Source of the DNA: Acidimicrobiaceae bacterium
Lineage (GTDB): Bacteria > Actinomycetota > Acidimicrobiia > Acidimicrobiales > Poriferisodalaceae
DNA: 64,000 bases
Direction of reading: 5' to 3'
Assembly (NCBI GenBank): GCA_905182565.1
Contig: CAJJCB010000012.1
Location: 1 to 64,000, forward strand
Part shown: positions 1 through 8,810 of the stretch, piece after piece
Numbering within the stretch: the first letter of the stretch is position 1
How the letters are laid out: each line of letters opens with the position of its first letter
Notes under the pieces: generated by a model
Seen by the model: only the letters and a program-made list of their open reading frames with translations
Database searches by the model: none
What the model was told of the DNA's origin: nothing
Made by a program: the position numbers and the translations under genes

Positions 1-1
1 C

Positions 2-871
2 ATTATCGATAGCTCCAACCTGATGCATCGCGCTTTTCATGGCTATGGCAAAGCTATCGCGCGCGTTGCGGATCATAATGGCCACGACGTGACAGCCCTT
101 GCAGGTTTCTTGCGCATGACCACCAAAATGGTCAACGAAAACAATGTCTCAGCTATCGCTTTCGTTATGGACCCAACCGGTGATCAAGCCTGCAAATGGC
201 GAACCCATGTCTTCCCCGAATACAAGGGCGGTCGTTCCGAAACAGACCCACAACTGAAATCACAGATCTTGCGCCTACCCAACATGCTCGCCCATCTCGG
301 GCTACCTCTGGTAACAGTTGCTGGTGCTGAAGCCGATGATGCCATAGCTGACATCGTTTCGGCGCTTCGCCCTCGTTCCTCCCTGACTGCAATAATCTCA
401 TCCGGTGACAAAGACCTATATCAGCTCCTCGACCCAGCAAACCAAATAACACTCCTACGAGGCGCCCCCACCGCAACAACATGGGAATCTGTAACAGCAA
501 AACATAATGTGACACCAGACCGTTGGAGCGAGTATTCAGCGTTAGTGGGTGAAGGCGCTGACAACCTCCCGGGGATACCCGGCATAGGGCCAAAGAAAGC
601 CATAGCGCTCATAAACGCCTATTCAGATTGTGCTGACATGTTTGATGCAGAGAACCTGGAAGAAGTTGTTGGTAAAGCAGCGGCAGCAAAGATTCGGGCC
701 GGTGAGATAGATTATCACACATGCAAGATGTTGAATGAGCTCGGTACCGGCAAAGTCATAGATTTAACTCAATTTAAGCTCTCGAACATAGACACAGATG
801 CTCTCATAGCTGAGGCTCCTAGTTGGCTGACATCTGAAACCCGATCTCTAGCATCTGCGATCAACAAGTAA
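2..871 (+). CDS. 5'-3' exonuclease (PolA N-domain/FEN-like), 5' end outside window
   Basis: Predicted structure-specific 5'-3' exonuclease that removes RNA primers and flaps. The reading frame is open from base 2, so the start lies upstream; at least 289 residues are present. Visible family marks are IIDSSNLMHRAFHG at the N-terminus (metal-binding Asp), YKGGR, the acidic cluster GAEADDAIAD, SSGDKDLYQLL, and the helix-hairpin-helix GEGADNLPGIPGIGPKKA. The frame ends soon after the exonuclease domain, with no 3'-5' exonuclease or polymerase domain. It is therefore a stand-alone exonuclease and not polA, an arrangement common in actinobacteria. A downstream ATG at base 23 is internal to the conserved motif and is not the start. 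Confidence 0.9.
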   Translation: MIDSSNLMHRAFHGYGKAIARVADHNGHDVTALAGFLRMTTKMVNENNVSAIAFVMDPTGDQACKWRTHVFPEYKGGRSETDPQLKSQILRLPNMLAHLGLPLVTVAGAEADDAIADIVSALRPRSSLTAIISSGDKDLYQLLDPANQITLLRGAPTATTWESVTAKHNVTPDRWSEYSALVGEGADNLPGIPGIGPKKAIALINAYSDCADMFDAENLEEVVGKAAAAKIRAGEIDYHTCKMLNELGTGKVIDLTQFKLSNIDTDALIAEAPSWLTSETRSLASAINK

Positions 872-1048
872 CTCGCTTTAGGGAATTCTGTTGGGAGACC
901 TGTTCTGAGAGCGCGAGCCGAAACAGCGTATAGAAACTTCCGCATTTCGTAAAACGAAACAATGGAGTGCGCCCATAGGAAAGAGCTGGAGACAAACACC
1001 GTAGCCATTTGCTTGAGTTAGGCGCGTAACCTGAATTAGCTTTGGTGC

Positions 1049-1423
1049 ATGGACTTCGAAGAAGCACAGAAGATCACCAAGGGCTTTGAGGAATCCTATG
1101 TAACGGCCCACGCCAACCAAGACGTTGAAGTCCTACGCGAAGGATTTCACCCCGACGTTGAGATCTTTCTTAACGGCCACCTCCAGGCGCAGGGTCTCGA
1201 CGCCTACCTCGTCCTCTATCAGTCCCTGATTCCATCTATGCGCGACTTCGCTCTGACCAAGAAATGTCGTGGTGTCGACGGCGACCGGATCACCGTTACC
1301 TATGAGTGTTCGTTTAAGACCCCTCATGGCGACTCGAAGCTTGGCTACGGTATCGAAGTGTGGGACATGGAAAACGGTCAGCTCCGCCGATGGAAGCATC
1401 TCGCCGCAGAGGTCTACGAATAG
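1049..1423 (+). CDS. SnoaL/NTF2-like fold protein
   Basis: A 124-residue protein with the layout of the SnoaL/NTF2-like superfamily: an N-terminal helix region (EEAQKITKGFEESYVTAHAN), then FHPDVEIFLNGHLQAQGLDAYL, and alternating strands ending in YGIEVWDMENGQLRRWKHLAAEVYE. Members bind small hydrophobic ligands or act as isomerases or cyclases; the substrate cannot be read from the sequence. The start is the ATG at 1049. The gene stands alone, with gaps of about 180 and 295 bases around it, and looks somewhat richer in G+C than its neighbours. Confidence 0.75.
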   Translation: MDFEEAQKITKGFEESYVTAHANQDVEVLREGFHPDVEIFLNGHLQAQGLDAYLVLYQSLIPSMRDFALTKKCRGVDGDRITVTYECSFKTPHGDSKLGYGIEVWDMENGQLRRWKHLAAEVYE

Positions 1424-1436
1424 TTCGTTGTGGAGT

Positions 1437-1586
1437 TACCAATCAGATGAGAGCTGATTAGAACCCAGATAGATCTCGGGATCACCGTTCAACTGAAAAA
1501 CCGGAGCTTCGATGGAACGTGCGCGCTGAACCTCATCGAGGCAAGTAATCATGGACCTGAGTTGCTCCGGCCATACGTCGACGTTT
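1437..1586 (-). pseudogene. possible C-terminal remnant of an unidentified gene
   Basis: The 295 bases between the SnoaL-like gene and the P450 hold no intact gene. On the minus strand a stop-bounded frame of about 50 codons reads NVDVWPEQLRSMITCLDEVQ, then ARSIEAPVFQLNGDPEIYLG and a short tail before a TAA. Its composition looks protein-like, but an in-frame stop lies just upstream and no start is evident. It could be the tail of a decayed gene or chance. I do not recognise a family. Confidence 0.25.
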
Positions 1587-1717
1587 GGTTAATGCAGAGC
1601 AAACAACCATACCGACAATAAAATACTCCGAATTGCTTGAGTTCACGTAATAAGAATTAATGCTAAAGGAATTGATGTAAGAACGGACCTGGCAGTCGAT
1701 GGGATTGCACAGATGGC

Positions 1718-2896
1718 TTAGCTGCGATTTCCCCAAGACACTGGCACCGAGAGCGGGCCACGAAACGCCCAGCCTCTGAATTCAACTGGTGGACCATTGG
1801 GGTTCAGACGGAGTCCCTCTAGGCGTTCAAAAATCTTTGGTAGCGCGACATCACCAACCAAACTTCTCGAGGCAGCAGCTCCAGCGCAAAAATGTGGTCC
1901 TGCACCGAAGGTTAAAGCAGCGGTGGTGTCTCGCGTCACGTCAAAATCATTGGGGTTGTCGAAGTAACTTTCGTCGCGATTCGCTGAACTGAACATGAAG
2001 AAGACTCGGTCTTCGGGTTCGAACTCAACTCCGCCATAGGAGTGTTCCGTTGCTATCCGGCGAGGCGACATTCCAATAGGGGCTATCCAACGGCAATACT
2101 CTTCAAAGACTTGCCGCCAGGAGACATCTCCTGCTGTCACTAATTCAAGTTGGTCAGGGTGTTCCAGGAGAGCCCAGATAGTGCCGGCGATGGCGTCACG
2201 GGGTTCATTTTGTCCACCAGAAATAGTTAATTTAATGTTTGCTCTCACCATTTCGTCTGGCATGCCAGCTTGTGTCATCACTGAGAGCAAACTTGCATCA
2301 GCGCTTTCTTGAATGTCTGCCAGACGTTGATCGATAGCGTGATCAATGGCTTCTGTAGCGGACACGCAACGCGCCTCGATGCCAGGATCTCCTGTGTAGT
2401 TCGCGACACCATCGATCATTGCTTGGCTCCAGGCATCAAGATCCTCGAATTTCACCTGAACCAATCCAGTTATGGCTTTGAGCGCCTCTCCGCTCGTGGC
2501 TATCGCGTAATCGGGAACAAGATCAGTTGAGCCTGACGAAGCGAAGCGATCTAAAATGTTGTTTGTCAGTTCCACAAACAGTCCAGCCCAAATTTGTTCA
2601 ACTTTTCTTGGCGAGATGGTTGGGTAGTAAACAAATCGTTCTTTTCTGTGTTCTTCGCCGTCTTTTCGCATCATGTTGCGCCCCATGAGTACGTTCATAA
2701 GTCCGCTAGGTTGATCCGATGAAAAGACGCTCACGTTTTTTTCACATGTATGGATGTCGTCTCGACGGGTTATTAGAGTTGCTCCGAGCTCTGGCACGTA
2801 ACATATTGGAGCGACAGAGCGCATTTCGGCAAGGGTTGGGTACGGGTCCTGCCAAAAAGAAGCAGGATCAATATTCATGACCGGAGCAGACGACAT
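1718..2896 (-). CDS. cytochrome P450
   Basis: Soluble bacterial P450 monooxygenase of about 392 residues. The heme-binding motif FGAGPHFCAGAAAS is present with the proximal Cys near residue 337. The K-helix region reads EEYCRW (E-x-x-R), followed by the PERF-like stretch FEPEDRVFFMFSSANRDESYF. The I-helix reads SGGQNEPRDAIAG, so the usual acid-threonine pair is E-P instead of E/D-T. The start is placed at ATG 2896, because upstream only a TTG at 2914 remains. A ferredoxin reductase that could supply electrons lies at 53.6 kb; no ferredoxin gene is adjacent. The substrate is unknown. Confidence 0.93.
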   Translation of the reverse strand: MSSAPVMNIDPASFWQDPYPTLAEMRSVAPICYVPELGATLITRRDDIHTCEKNVSVFSSDQPSGLMNVLMGRNMMRKDGEEHRKERFVYYPTISPRKVEQIWAGLFVELTNNILDRFASSGSTDLVPDYAIATSGEALKAITGLVQVKFEDLDAWSQAMIDGVANYTGDPGIEARCVSATEAIDHAIDQRLADIQESADASLLSVMTQAGMPDEMVRANIKLTISGGQNEPRDAIAGTIWALLEHPDQLELVTAGDVSWRQVFEEYCRWIAPIGMSPRRIATEHSYGGVEFEPEDRVFFMFSSANRDESYFDNPNDFDVTRDTTAALTFGAGPHFCAGAAASRSLVGDVALPKIFERLEGLRLNPNGPPVEFRGWAFRGPLSVPVSWGNRS

Positions 2897-3062
2897 GCAA
2901 CCAGCATTACACAAGTGGAAAGCTCAATGAGATGCTACTTCGTCAATTCTCCTACCGCATTAACATGCTCACAGAACTTTCTGCAGTTTCGGTGTCCTAT
3001 AATTTTTAAAGCGCACACGAAGGTGTGGTCTACGTTGAGGCCTCTATTTTTAAAGCTTGGAG

Positions 3063-3290
3063 TTAGACCCGTGGGCGCACGGCTTCAGCCGGATCAAGGC
3101 GAGCTGCGCGAGCTGCGGGATACAAACCAGCAATAGAGCCGATAACAATAGCTAACCCAAGTCCGGCACCAAGTGAGCTAATCGAGATCGAAACAATCCA
3201 ATCTTGACTACGAGCATAGGCAATGGTGATTACCGCTCCTAAGAGAACTCCACCAAGTCCGCCGAGTGCAGCAAGCAGGGCTGAGCTTTC
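3063..3290 (-). pseudogene. remnant of FtsX/MacB-type ABC permease (C-terminal end)
   Basis: The frame ends in SIAGLYPAARAARLDPAEAVRP, the characteristic C-terminus of FtsX/MacB permeases. It is preceded by two hydrophobic segments (ALLAALGGLGGVLLGAVITI and LGAGLGLAIVIGSIAGLYPA). Resemblance stops near base 3290: residues further upstream in this frame do not look like a permease. The fragment also runs under the 5' part of the oppositely oriented hydrolase frame. No ATPase partner is nearby. I read it as the last about 75 codons of a deleted permease gene. Confidence 0.7.
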
Positions 3291-3370
3291 GTATGCTATT
3301 TTATTGGCACACGGACAGCCGACTTGCACTATCTGCGCCGCGAGGACGAAAGACACATTGGATCAACTTT

Positions 3371-4126
3371 ATGGACGGGTACGCAGATCTCTTTGACCAT
3401 CAAATCTTTTATCGTGTCATCGGCGACCTGAAGGCCGATAAACCCACGATTATTATGCTGCACGAGGGTCTCGGTTCTTCAAGTCAATGGCGCTCTCTGC
3501 CGGAGCTGCTCCATCAACAAACCGAATCGCCAGTTCTTCTTTATGATCGGAGTGGTTATGGTCGTTCTAGTTCAGGATCTCAGGTTTATGAAACCGACTT
3601 CATGCACCATGAAGGACAGTCGGTCCTTCCTGCTTTAGTTGCACACCTTGAGATCACAAAGCCCATACTTCTGGGACATAGCGATGGAGCTTCCATCGCC
3701 TTAATTGCTTCCGGCAGCAGGGCGGTAGAAGCTACGGCCATAATCACCATTGCCGCTCACATATTTGTTGAGATCGAATGCATCGCCGGTATTGAAAAAA
3801 TCAAGCAGAATCGCGACTCGATACTCTCTCCTCTAAGTAAGTACCACCAGGACTCTGCTTTGACTTTCGACCGGTGGGCACGTATCTGGCTAGATCCTGA
3901 ATTCGCTAAGTTCGATATCAGAAGTTTACTTCCCAAGATTGAATGCCCTGTCTTAGCCCTTCAGGGTGATCGCGATGATTACGGAACAGCAGAAATGGTC
4001 GACGGGATTACAAGAGAAACGCCGAATGCTGTTGGTCACATAATCCAAAATTGTGGCCACATGGCGCACCAAGACCAACCAGAAGTAATTACCAGTTGCG
4101 TTAAACAATTTTTAGCAAGCCACTAA
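3371..4126 (+). CDS. alpha/beta hydrolase
   Basis: A 251-residue alpha/beta-hydrolase. The nucleophile elbow is GHSDGAS with Ser104. The oxyanion region is MLHEGLGSSSQW, followed by LLYDRSGYGRS. A late NCGHMAHQDQPE carries the catalytic His at about 230, and the acid is probably in LQGDRDDYG. The start is set at ATG 3371, because the longer frame from 3266 crosses permease-like remnant sequence and adds residues atypical for the family. The gene ends 12 bases from the oppositely oriented hydrolase stop. The substrate is unknown; an esterase or C-C hydrolase is plausible. Confidence 0.88.
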   Translation: MDGYADLFDHQIFYRVIGDLKADKPTIIMLHEGLGSSSQWRSLPELLHQQTESPVLLYDRSGYGRSSSGSQVYETDFMHHEGQSVLPALVAHLEITKPILLGHSDGASIALIASGSRAVEATAIITIAAHIFVEIECIAGIEKIKQNRDSILSPLSKYHQDSALTFDRWARIWLDPEFAKFDIRSLLPKIECPVLALQGDRDDYGTAEMVDGITRETPNAVGHIIQNCGHMAHQDQPEVITSCVKQFLASH

Positions 4127-4137
4127 GCAACCTACAA

Positions 4138-4998
4138 TTAGTTCGGTGACCATAGCGAAGCAATTGCGTCATCAGCTATGCGATTAGGAGCTTCGAGTGG
4201 GCCAAAATGCCCGAGATCGGCATGAATTTTCAGTGATGCATTAGGAAGTGCTTCAAAAGCTGGGGTTCCTAAGTTTCCAAATCCTTCATCTGCTCCTTTA
4301 CCAATTACCACCGGAGCCAAACAATTCAAAATGCGATCAGTCGTAGATACTCTTTCGCCATCATAAACAGCTGCCTCGTGCATACCTGAGCAACGCAGCT
4401 GGATTGATTTGTTCGGAAGCATTTCAAAACCAAAATCGACATATGACTTTAAGGCATCCGCTCTGCAGACGCGAAAAGGACCCTTGGAGGCAAATCGCTC
4501 AAGAGCTTGCGCTCGAGAATCAAAAATTTGGCGTCGCTTTTGAGCACCTGCAACTAACGGGTTTTCTCCTTTCGCGAAGCATTCGCCTGGCCTCCACATG
4601 ATCGGTTCATATCCGTACATTGATCGAATCAGCCCAGGGCGAATTGAGTCAGCCAGCAAAAGCGTCGCCGCTCCGACCGAGTGACCGACACAGTCCAACT
4701 CCCCTATCTTAATTTCTAAATAATCAACAACGGCAAGAAGGTCCTCAGCAAGGCTTGTCCATTCATAATCTCCATTAGTCGGTGCTGTACTCCAACCGTG
4801 AGCCCGAAGATCTGGCGCCCAAATTGAATATTTCTTACATAAACGTTCAGTGAAGGGACCATACGTGTGGGCATTAAATCCTGTTGCATGAACAAACATC
4901 ACAGGACGGCCGTTGCCACCCAAGTGATGGAGCGCTATCTCTCCCCCTCCGATGGAAGGAAGCATTACCGGATCGACCAACTCAGATAACTCAGACAT
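4138..4998 (-). CDS. alpha/beta hydrolase
   Basis: A 286-residue alpha/beta-hydrolase fold enzyme. HATGFNAHTYGPF forms the oxyanion region, followed by WAPDLRAHGWS. GHSVGAA holds Ser107, and a late GHFGPLEAPNRIA holds the likely catalytic His264. It is convergent with the neighbouring hydrolase and is not obviously a duplicate of it. The start ATG at 4998 fits the family length. The specific substrate cannot be deduced. Confidence 0.88.
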   Translation of the reverse strand: MSELSELVDPVMLPSIGGGEIALHHLGGNGRPVMFVHATGFNAHTYGPFTERLCKKYSIWAPDLRAHGWSTAPTNGDYEWTSLAEDLLAVVDYLEIKIGELDCVGHSVGAATLLLADSIRPGLIRSMYGYEPIMWRPGECFAKGENPLVAGAQKRRQIFDSRAQALERFASKGPFRVCRADALKSYVDFGFEMLPNKSIQLRCSGMHEAAVYDGERVSTTDRILNCLAPVVIGKGADEGFGNLGTPAFEALPNASLKIHADLGHFGPLEAPNRIADDAIASLWSPN

Positions 4999-5108
4999 AT
5001 CTACACACCTAATAATTCGTTTACCAAAATGTAGCTGAATCTACTTGTTTCGCTATCAATACCAGCGACAAGCCCCTCTAGGGGTTTCGAGACTGCTAAG
5101 AATGTTCT

Positions 5109-5843
5109 ATGGAAGCCACCAATAGCAGCTATGACATTGAATTCTTTTGGGACCCAATCTGCCCATTCGCTTGGATTACATCGAGATGGATAGAAAAAGT
5201 CGTCGAACAGACCGGTTATTCAGTTGACTGGCGTTTCATCTCTCTAAGAATCCTCAACAAAGATAAAGATTACGACACTGAGTTTCCCGCCGGTTACGAA
5301 GTTGGGCATACATCAGGGCTGCGTTTTCTACGTGCTGCAGCTCATGCGCGCGAAGAACTCGGGAAAGAGCCGATGTCTGCTCTCTATAGTGCCTTTGGGA
5401 CACACTATTGGGACCTTGACCGCCAGCCAGGAAGGCGGACTCCCCTTGGCACAGTCAGCCACACAGAAGAATGTTTTAGAACTGCTGGACTTCCAACCTA
5501 CTTTGCAGCATCAGTAGATGATCAGTCCTGGGACCACATCATCGAAACAGAAACGGAAACTGCCTTAGAACGAACCGGTCGTGACGTAGGCACTCCAATT
5601 ATTTCCTTTAAGCCCCCAGAAGGACTTTCTTTTTTTGGCCCTGTGCTCTCACGCGTACCCGACGATGATCAGGCGGTTCCATTATGGAATGCCGTTATAG
5701 AATTAGCTGGTTTCCCTGGGTTTGCTGAAATGAAACGATCTTTAAGAGAGGTCCCTCAGATCAACGTCCTCGGATCCTTAGCAAGCGAACCTGCTATGGA
5801 AGATTGGGAAACCGGTGCACGAAAAGCTCACAAACCCACTTAG
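5109..5843 (+). CDS. DsbA-family oxidoreductase, mycothiol-dependent nitroreductase (Rv2466c) type
   Basis: A 244-residue thioredoxin-fold protein with the helical insertion of DsbA/HCCA isomerase proteins. The N-terminal FFWDPICPFAWITSRW closely matches the mycobacterial mycothiol-dependent reductase Rv2466c. DVGTPIISF (cis-Pro loop) and FFGPVLSRVP also match that family. The active site reads Cys18-Pro-Phe-Ala21, so the second Cys of a CxxC pair is missing and a monothiol mechanism with mycothiol is expected. Together with the mycothione reductase at 23.9 kb it supports a mycothiol-based cytosol. The assignment rests on family resemblance recalled from memory. Confidence 0.82.
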   Translation: MEATNSSYDIEFFWDPICPFAWITSRWIEKVVEQTGYSVDWRFISLRILNKDKDYDTEFPAGYEVGHTSGLRFLRAAAHAREELGKEPMSALYSAFGTHYWDLDRQPGRRTPLGTVSHTEECFRTAGLPTYFAASVDDQSWDHIIETETETALERTGRDVGTPIISFKPPEGLSFFGPVLSRVPDDDQAVPLWNAVIELAGFPGFAEMKRSLREVPQINVLGSLASEPAMEDWETGARKAHKPT

Positions 5844-5934
5844 AGAAACAGAGTGCTAACTACTCGATTCTTATTTCGGATTTCAAACAGCTGTTGGTGA
5901 TACGCGAGAGAATTTATAGGAATAGTCTATAAAC

Positions 5935-6531
5935 ATGACAGATAACCAGGGAACACTTTATGGACTTGGAGCCAGAAATCTACAAGACGCCTTTGATACA
6001 AGGCGTCTTGCGGATCGTCTTATGGAGGTCACTGTCAAAGACCATCTGTCCGAACAAGTAATCAACTACATTGGACAAGCAACCTACTTCTACTTGGCGA
6101 CCGTAGATGCAGACGGCTTCCCAGATGTGTCATACAAGGGCGGCATAAAAGGCTTCGTTTCAGTTACAGATAAGCAAACTCTTCGAATTCCGTCCTACGA
6201 CGGTAACGGCATGTTTCGATCACTAGGAAACGTTGCTGACACCGGACGGGTAGCTCTGCTATTCATTCGACAAAACGAACGAGCAAACCGTATGCGAATC
6301 CACGGCACAGCGAAAGTAGTTCTTGACCCAAGTATCGTTTCGCAATTTGAAGGCGCCGACGCTGTTCTAGAAGTGTCCGTCACCCGGGTCTTCCCGAACT
6401 GCCCGCGATATGTTCACAACCTTTCATCCGGTGAAGTATCAGAGTTTGCTCCGGCGCCCGGTCATACACCGCCCGAGGCCGAGTGGAAAAGCACGAAAGA
6501 CTTTACTGATGTGCTGCCAAAAAACAATTAA
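5935..6531 (+). CDS. pyridoxamine-5'-phosphate-oxidase-fold (PPOX) FMN/F420-binding protein
   Basis: A 198-residue split-barrel flavin or deazaflavin-binding protein. Family marks are QATYFYLATVDADGFPDVSY near residue 50, then GMFRSLGNVADTGRVALLFI and NRMRIHGTAKVV. The TAA stop is followed immediately by the ATG of the F420-dependent oxidoreductase, so the two are probably translationally coupled and co-regulated. It might reduce a small molecule with F420H2 or act with its neighbour. The exact reaction is unknown. Confidence 0.85.
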   Translation: MTDNQGTLYGLGARNLQDAFDTRRLADRLMEVTVKDHLSEQVINYIGQATYFYLATVDADGFPDVSYKGGIKGFVSVTDKQTLRIPSYDGNGMFRSLGNVADTGRVALLFIRQNERANRMRIHGTAKVVLDPSIVSQFEGADAVLEVSVTRVFPNCPRYVHNLSSGEVSEFAPAPGHTPPEAEWKSTKDFTDVLPKNN

Positions 6532-7578
6532 ATGAAAGTACTTACGACTCTGCCACAAGCGAACCTAAAGGACATCGCTTCGTCCGCGAAGCAAATTGAA
6601 GAAAATGGTTATGATGGGGTCGTCACTCTTGAGAACCGGCATGACCCGTTTCTGCCTCTTGGAATCGCAGCGGTCAACACCAGCCGGTTACATCTTGCCA
6701 CTGGGGTCGCTATAGCCTTCCCACGAAGCCCAATGGTTATGGCTAATACAGCTTGGGACCTTCAACACGCGAGTAACGGGCGATTCGAATTAGGTATCGG
6801 GACACAGGTAAAGGGCCACAACGAACGGCGTTTCAGCGTTCCTTGGACAGCACCGGTGCCCCGACTCCGAGAATACATCTTGTCTCTGCAGGCAATATGG
6901 GAATCTTGGATGAATGGGACGAAACTTCATTTTCAAGGTGACCATTACTCATTTACCTTGATGACACCAAATTTCACTCCTGAAGTAAACGAAAATATTT
7001 TGCCTCCTAAAATTTCGATCGCAGCAGTCGGACCAGCAATGCTTCGCCTGGCTGGTGCAACCTGTGCCGGCGTTCGGCTACATCCTTTTTGCACACCTAA
7101 ATATTTACAGAGTGCCGTCATGCCCGAAATAACAGTCGGCTTAGACAAAAGCCAAAGACAACGTTCAGACTTTGAAATTACTGGCGGGGGCTTCATCTGC
7201 ACTGGCAAAACTGATGAAGACGTTGAAAAAATGTTTGAGTGGGTTCGCTATCGCATCGGGTTCTACGGCAGCACTCGGGCGTATTGGCCCGTATTAGAAG
7301 CACATGACCTTGTCGATCTTGGCATTGAGCTTAACCGCCTATCAAAAACAGGTGCGTGGGGGAGCATGGCAGATTGTATTTCTGACGAAGTCGTTAATTT
7401 ATTTTCCGCTGTCGGGAGACACGATCAAATAGCTGACTCCATTGCAGAGAAATTCGGGGGGGTGTCAGATGCTTTGAATGCCAGCGTCTCAGCCGAAATA
7501 CCAGCTGACCTGCCGCCAGATGTAATCCAGGACATTCAGTCTATTCCAACAAGTTATGTGGAAGATTCAAAGCCCTAA
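6532..7578 (+). CDS. LLM-class F420-dependent oxidoreductase (TIGR03617-like)
   Basis: A 348-residue luciferase-like monooxygenase-fold enzyme that is predicted to use coenzyme F420. Typical elements are ENGYDGVVTLENRHDPFLPL, LHLATGVAIAFPRSPMVMA, LQHASNGRFELGIGTQVKGH and a region resembling the TIGR03617 subgroup. The start directly abuts the stop of the PPOX-fold gene. It is convergent with the beta-lactamase-fold gene, with 4 bases between stops. The substrate is unknown. Confidence 0.88.
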   Translation: MKVLTTLPQANLKDIASSAKQIEENGYDGVVTLENRHDPFLPLGIAAVNTSRLHLATGVAIAFPRSPMVMANTAWDLQHASNGRFELGIGTQVKGHNERRFSVPWTAPVPRLREYILSLQAIWESWMNGTKLHFQGDHYSFTLMTPNFTPEVNENILPPKISIAAVGPAMLRLAGATCAGVRLHPFCTPKYLQSAVMPEITVGLDKSQRQRSDFEITGGGFICTGKTDEDVEKMFEWVRYRIGFYGSTRAYWPVLEAHDLVDLGIELNRLSKTGAWGSMADCISDEVVNLFSAVGRHDQIADSIAEKFGGVSDALNASVSAEIPADLPPDVIQDIQSIPTSYVEDSKP

Positions 7579-7582
7579 TCTC

Positions 7583-8710
7583 TTACAACGCAGCATAAGT
7601 TGCAGCTGCAATATTCAAAGCTCGGCTATCTCCGAGCAGCTCATCAGCCATGTTGTTCATCACATAGGCAATTGACAAACGCTGATCTAAGTCAATAATC
7701 CCCATTGAACCACCCCACCCAAACCAATATAGAGTTCGCTTACTTGGAGTTATCGGTGCGTGCTCATGGTTGATACCAAAGCCCATTCCATATGGCACAT
7801 TCATTCCAAGCACTTTGTCAGGAACAAAGGTCTGACGAACCAACGCTAATTCAATTGCTTCTGGACTCATCAGCTTAACTCCGCCGACTGAACCTCCACA
7901 TGCAAGCATCGAATGCACCCGAGCTACAGACCGAGCGTTGCCTATTCCTCCAGCCGCAGGGATCTCGGCAGATCGCCACTCCTGGGTCAGGGGTTCGCTT
8001 CCATCAAGAATGCAACTGTCAAAGGTTCGGCCTGCAATTGAATCGCTAGCAACACCCATGGAACCACTCAGTGTTGATCCTGGCTGCTTAAGGTCTGCAA
8101 CGCGATGGCCTTCCGAGGCACTAAGACCTATATGAAAATCTGCTCCTAAAGGTTCAGCAATTTCTTCTTTAAAAAAAGTTCCCAAACTTCGCCCATCAAC
8201 CCTTCGAAGCACTTCAGCTTGCAGAGTTCCCTGGGTAATAGCGTGGTAACCAGGTCCTGTTCCGGGCTCCCACCAAGGCTTCATTCCAGCTAACAGGTCA
8301 GCCATCAAGGCATGATCATAAAGTTCTGACGCAGTAACGGGCCTTGGGAAACCTGAGCAGCCAGTCTGGTGGCTCATGACATGAGATAACAGAACCTTGG
8401 ATTTTCCATTAGCTGCGAACTCTGGCCAGTAGGTCGATACCGGCTCGTCAAAACTTATAGCGCCGCGATCAGCCAACATCAGCATGCAACTACTCGCCAT
8501 TGTTTTGGTAGTTGAATAAACGTTGCAGATAGTGTCTTTTTCCCAGGGGTCTCCGGCGCTGTTCTTATTACCAGCCCAAAGGTCAACAACGAATTCTCCA
8601 TCCAGGGTTACCGCCACAGAAGCCCCTAACTCAGTACCGCCTGCGAAGTTAGCTTCGAACGCTTCGCGCACTAGTTCGAACCGGGGATCACATAACCCAT
8701 TAGCTTTCAT
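7583..8710 (-). CDS. serine hydrolase, beta-lactamase (class C/EstB) fold
   Basis: A 375-residue penicillin-binding-protein-like esterase. The SxxK motif is NVYSTTKTMAS, with a Tyr-containing PGYHAITQGTL replacing the YxN element. The late YWFGWGGSMG takes the place of the KTG/HxG strand. No signal peptide is visible, so a cytoplasmic esterase or lipase is more likely than a cell-wall enzyme. The start is ATG 8710, preceded by GGAG at 8 bases; the longer frame begins with TTG at 8722. It is transcribed divergently from the CoA-transferase gene. Confidence 0.85.
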   Translation of the reverse strand: MKANGLCDPRFELVREAFEANFAGGTELGASVAVTLDGEFVVDLWAGNKNSAGDPWEKDTICNVYSTTKTMASSCMLMLADRGAISFDEPVSTYWPEFAANGKSKVLLSHVMSHQTGCSGFPRPVTASELYDHALMADLLAGMKPWWEPGTGPGYHAITQGTLQAEVLRRVDGRSLGTFFKEEIAEPLGADFHIGLSASEGHRVADLKQPGSTLSGSMGVASDSIAGRTFDSCILDGSEPLTQEWRSAEIPAAGGIGNARSVARVHSMLACGGSVGGVKLMSPEAIELALVRQTFVPDKVLGMNVPYGMGFGINHEHAPITPSKRTLYWFGWGGSMGIIDLDQRLSIAYVMNNMADELLGDSRALNIAAATYAAL

Positions 8711-8810
8711 GAATAACTCCAAACGTAGACTGACCTAGATATATGCAACATAATGCTCACAACCATCTCGAGGTCGCTAAATTTTCTATTAGAAAATGGG
8801 AAGGACAAAA

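Noticed and set aside
1533-1736. 67-codon minus-strand frame before the P450 stop
   Set aside because: Low-complexity Ser/Asn-rich translation, no ribosome site and no family; overlaps a better protein-like frame in another phase.
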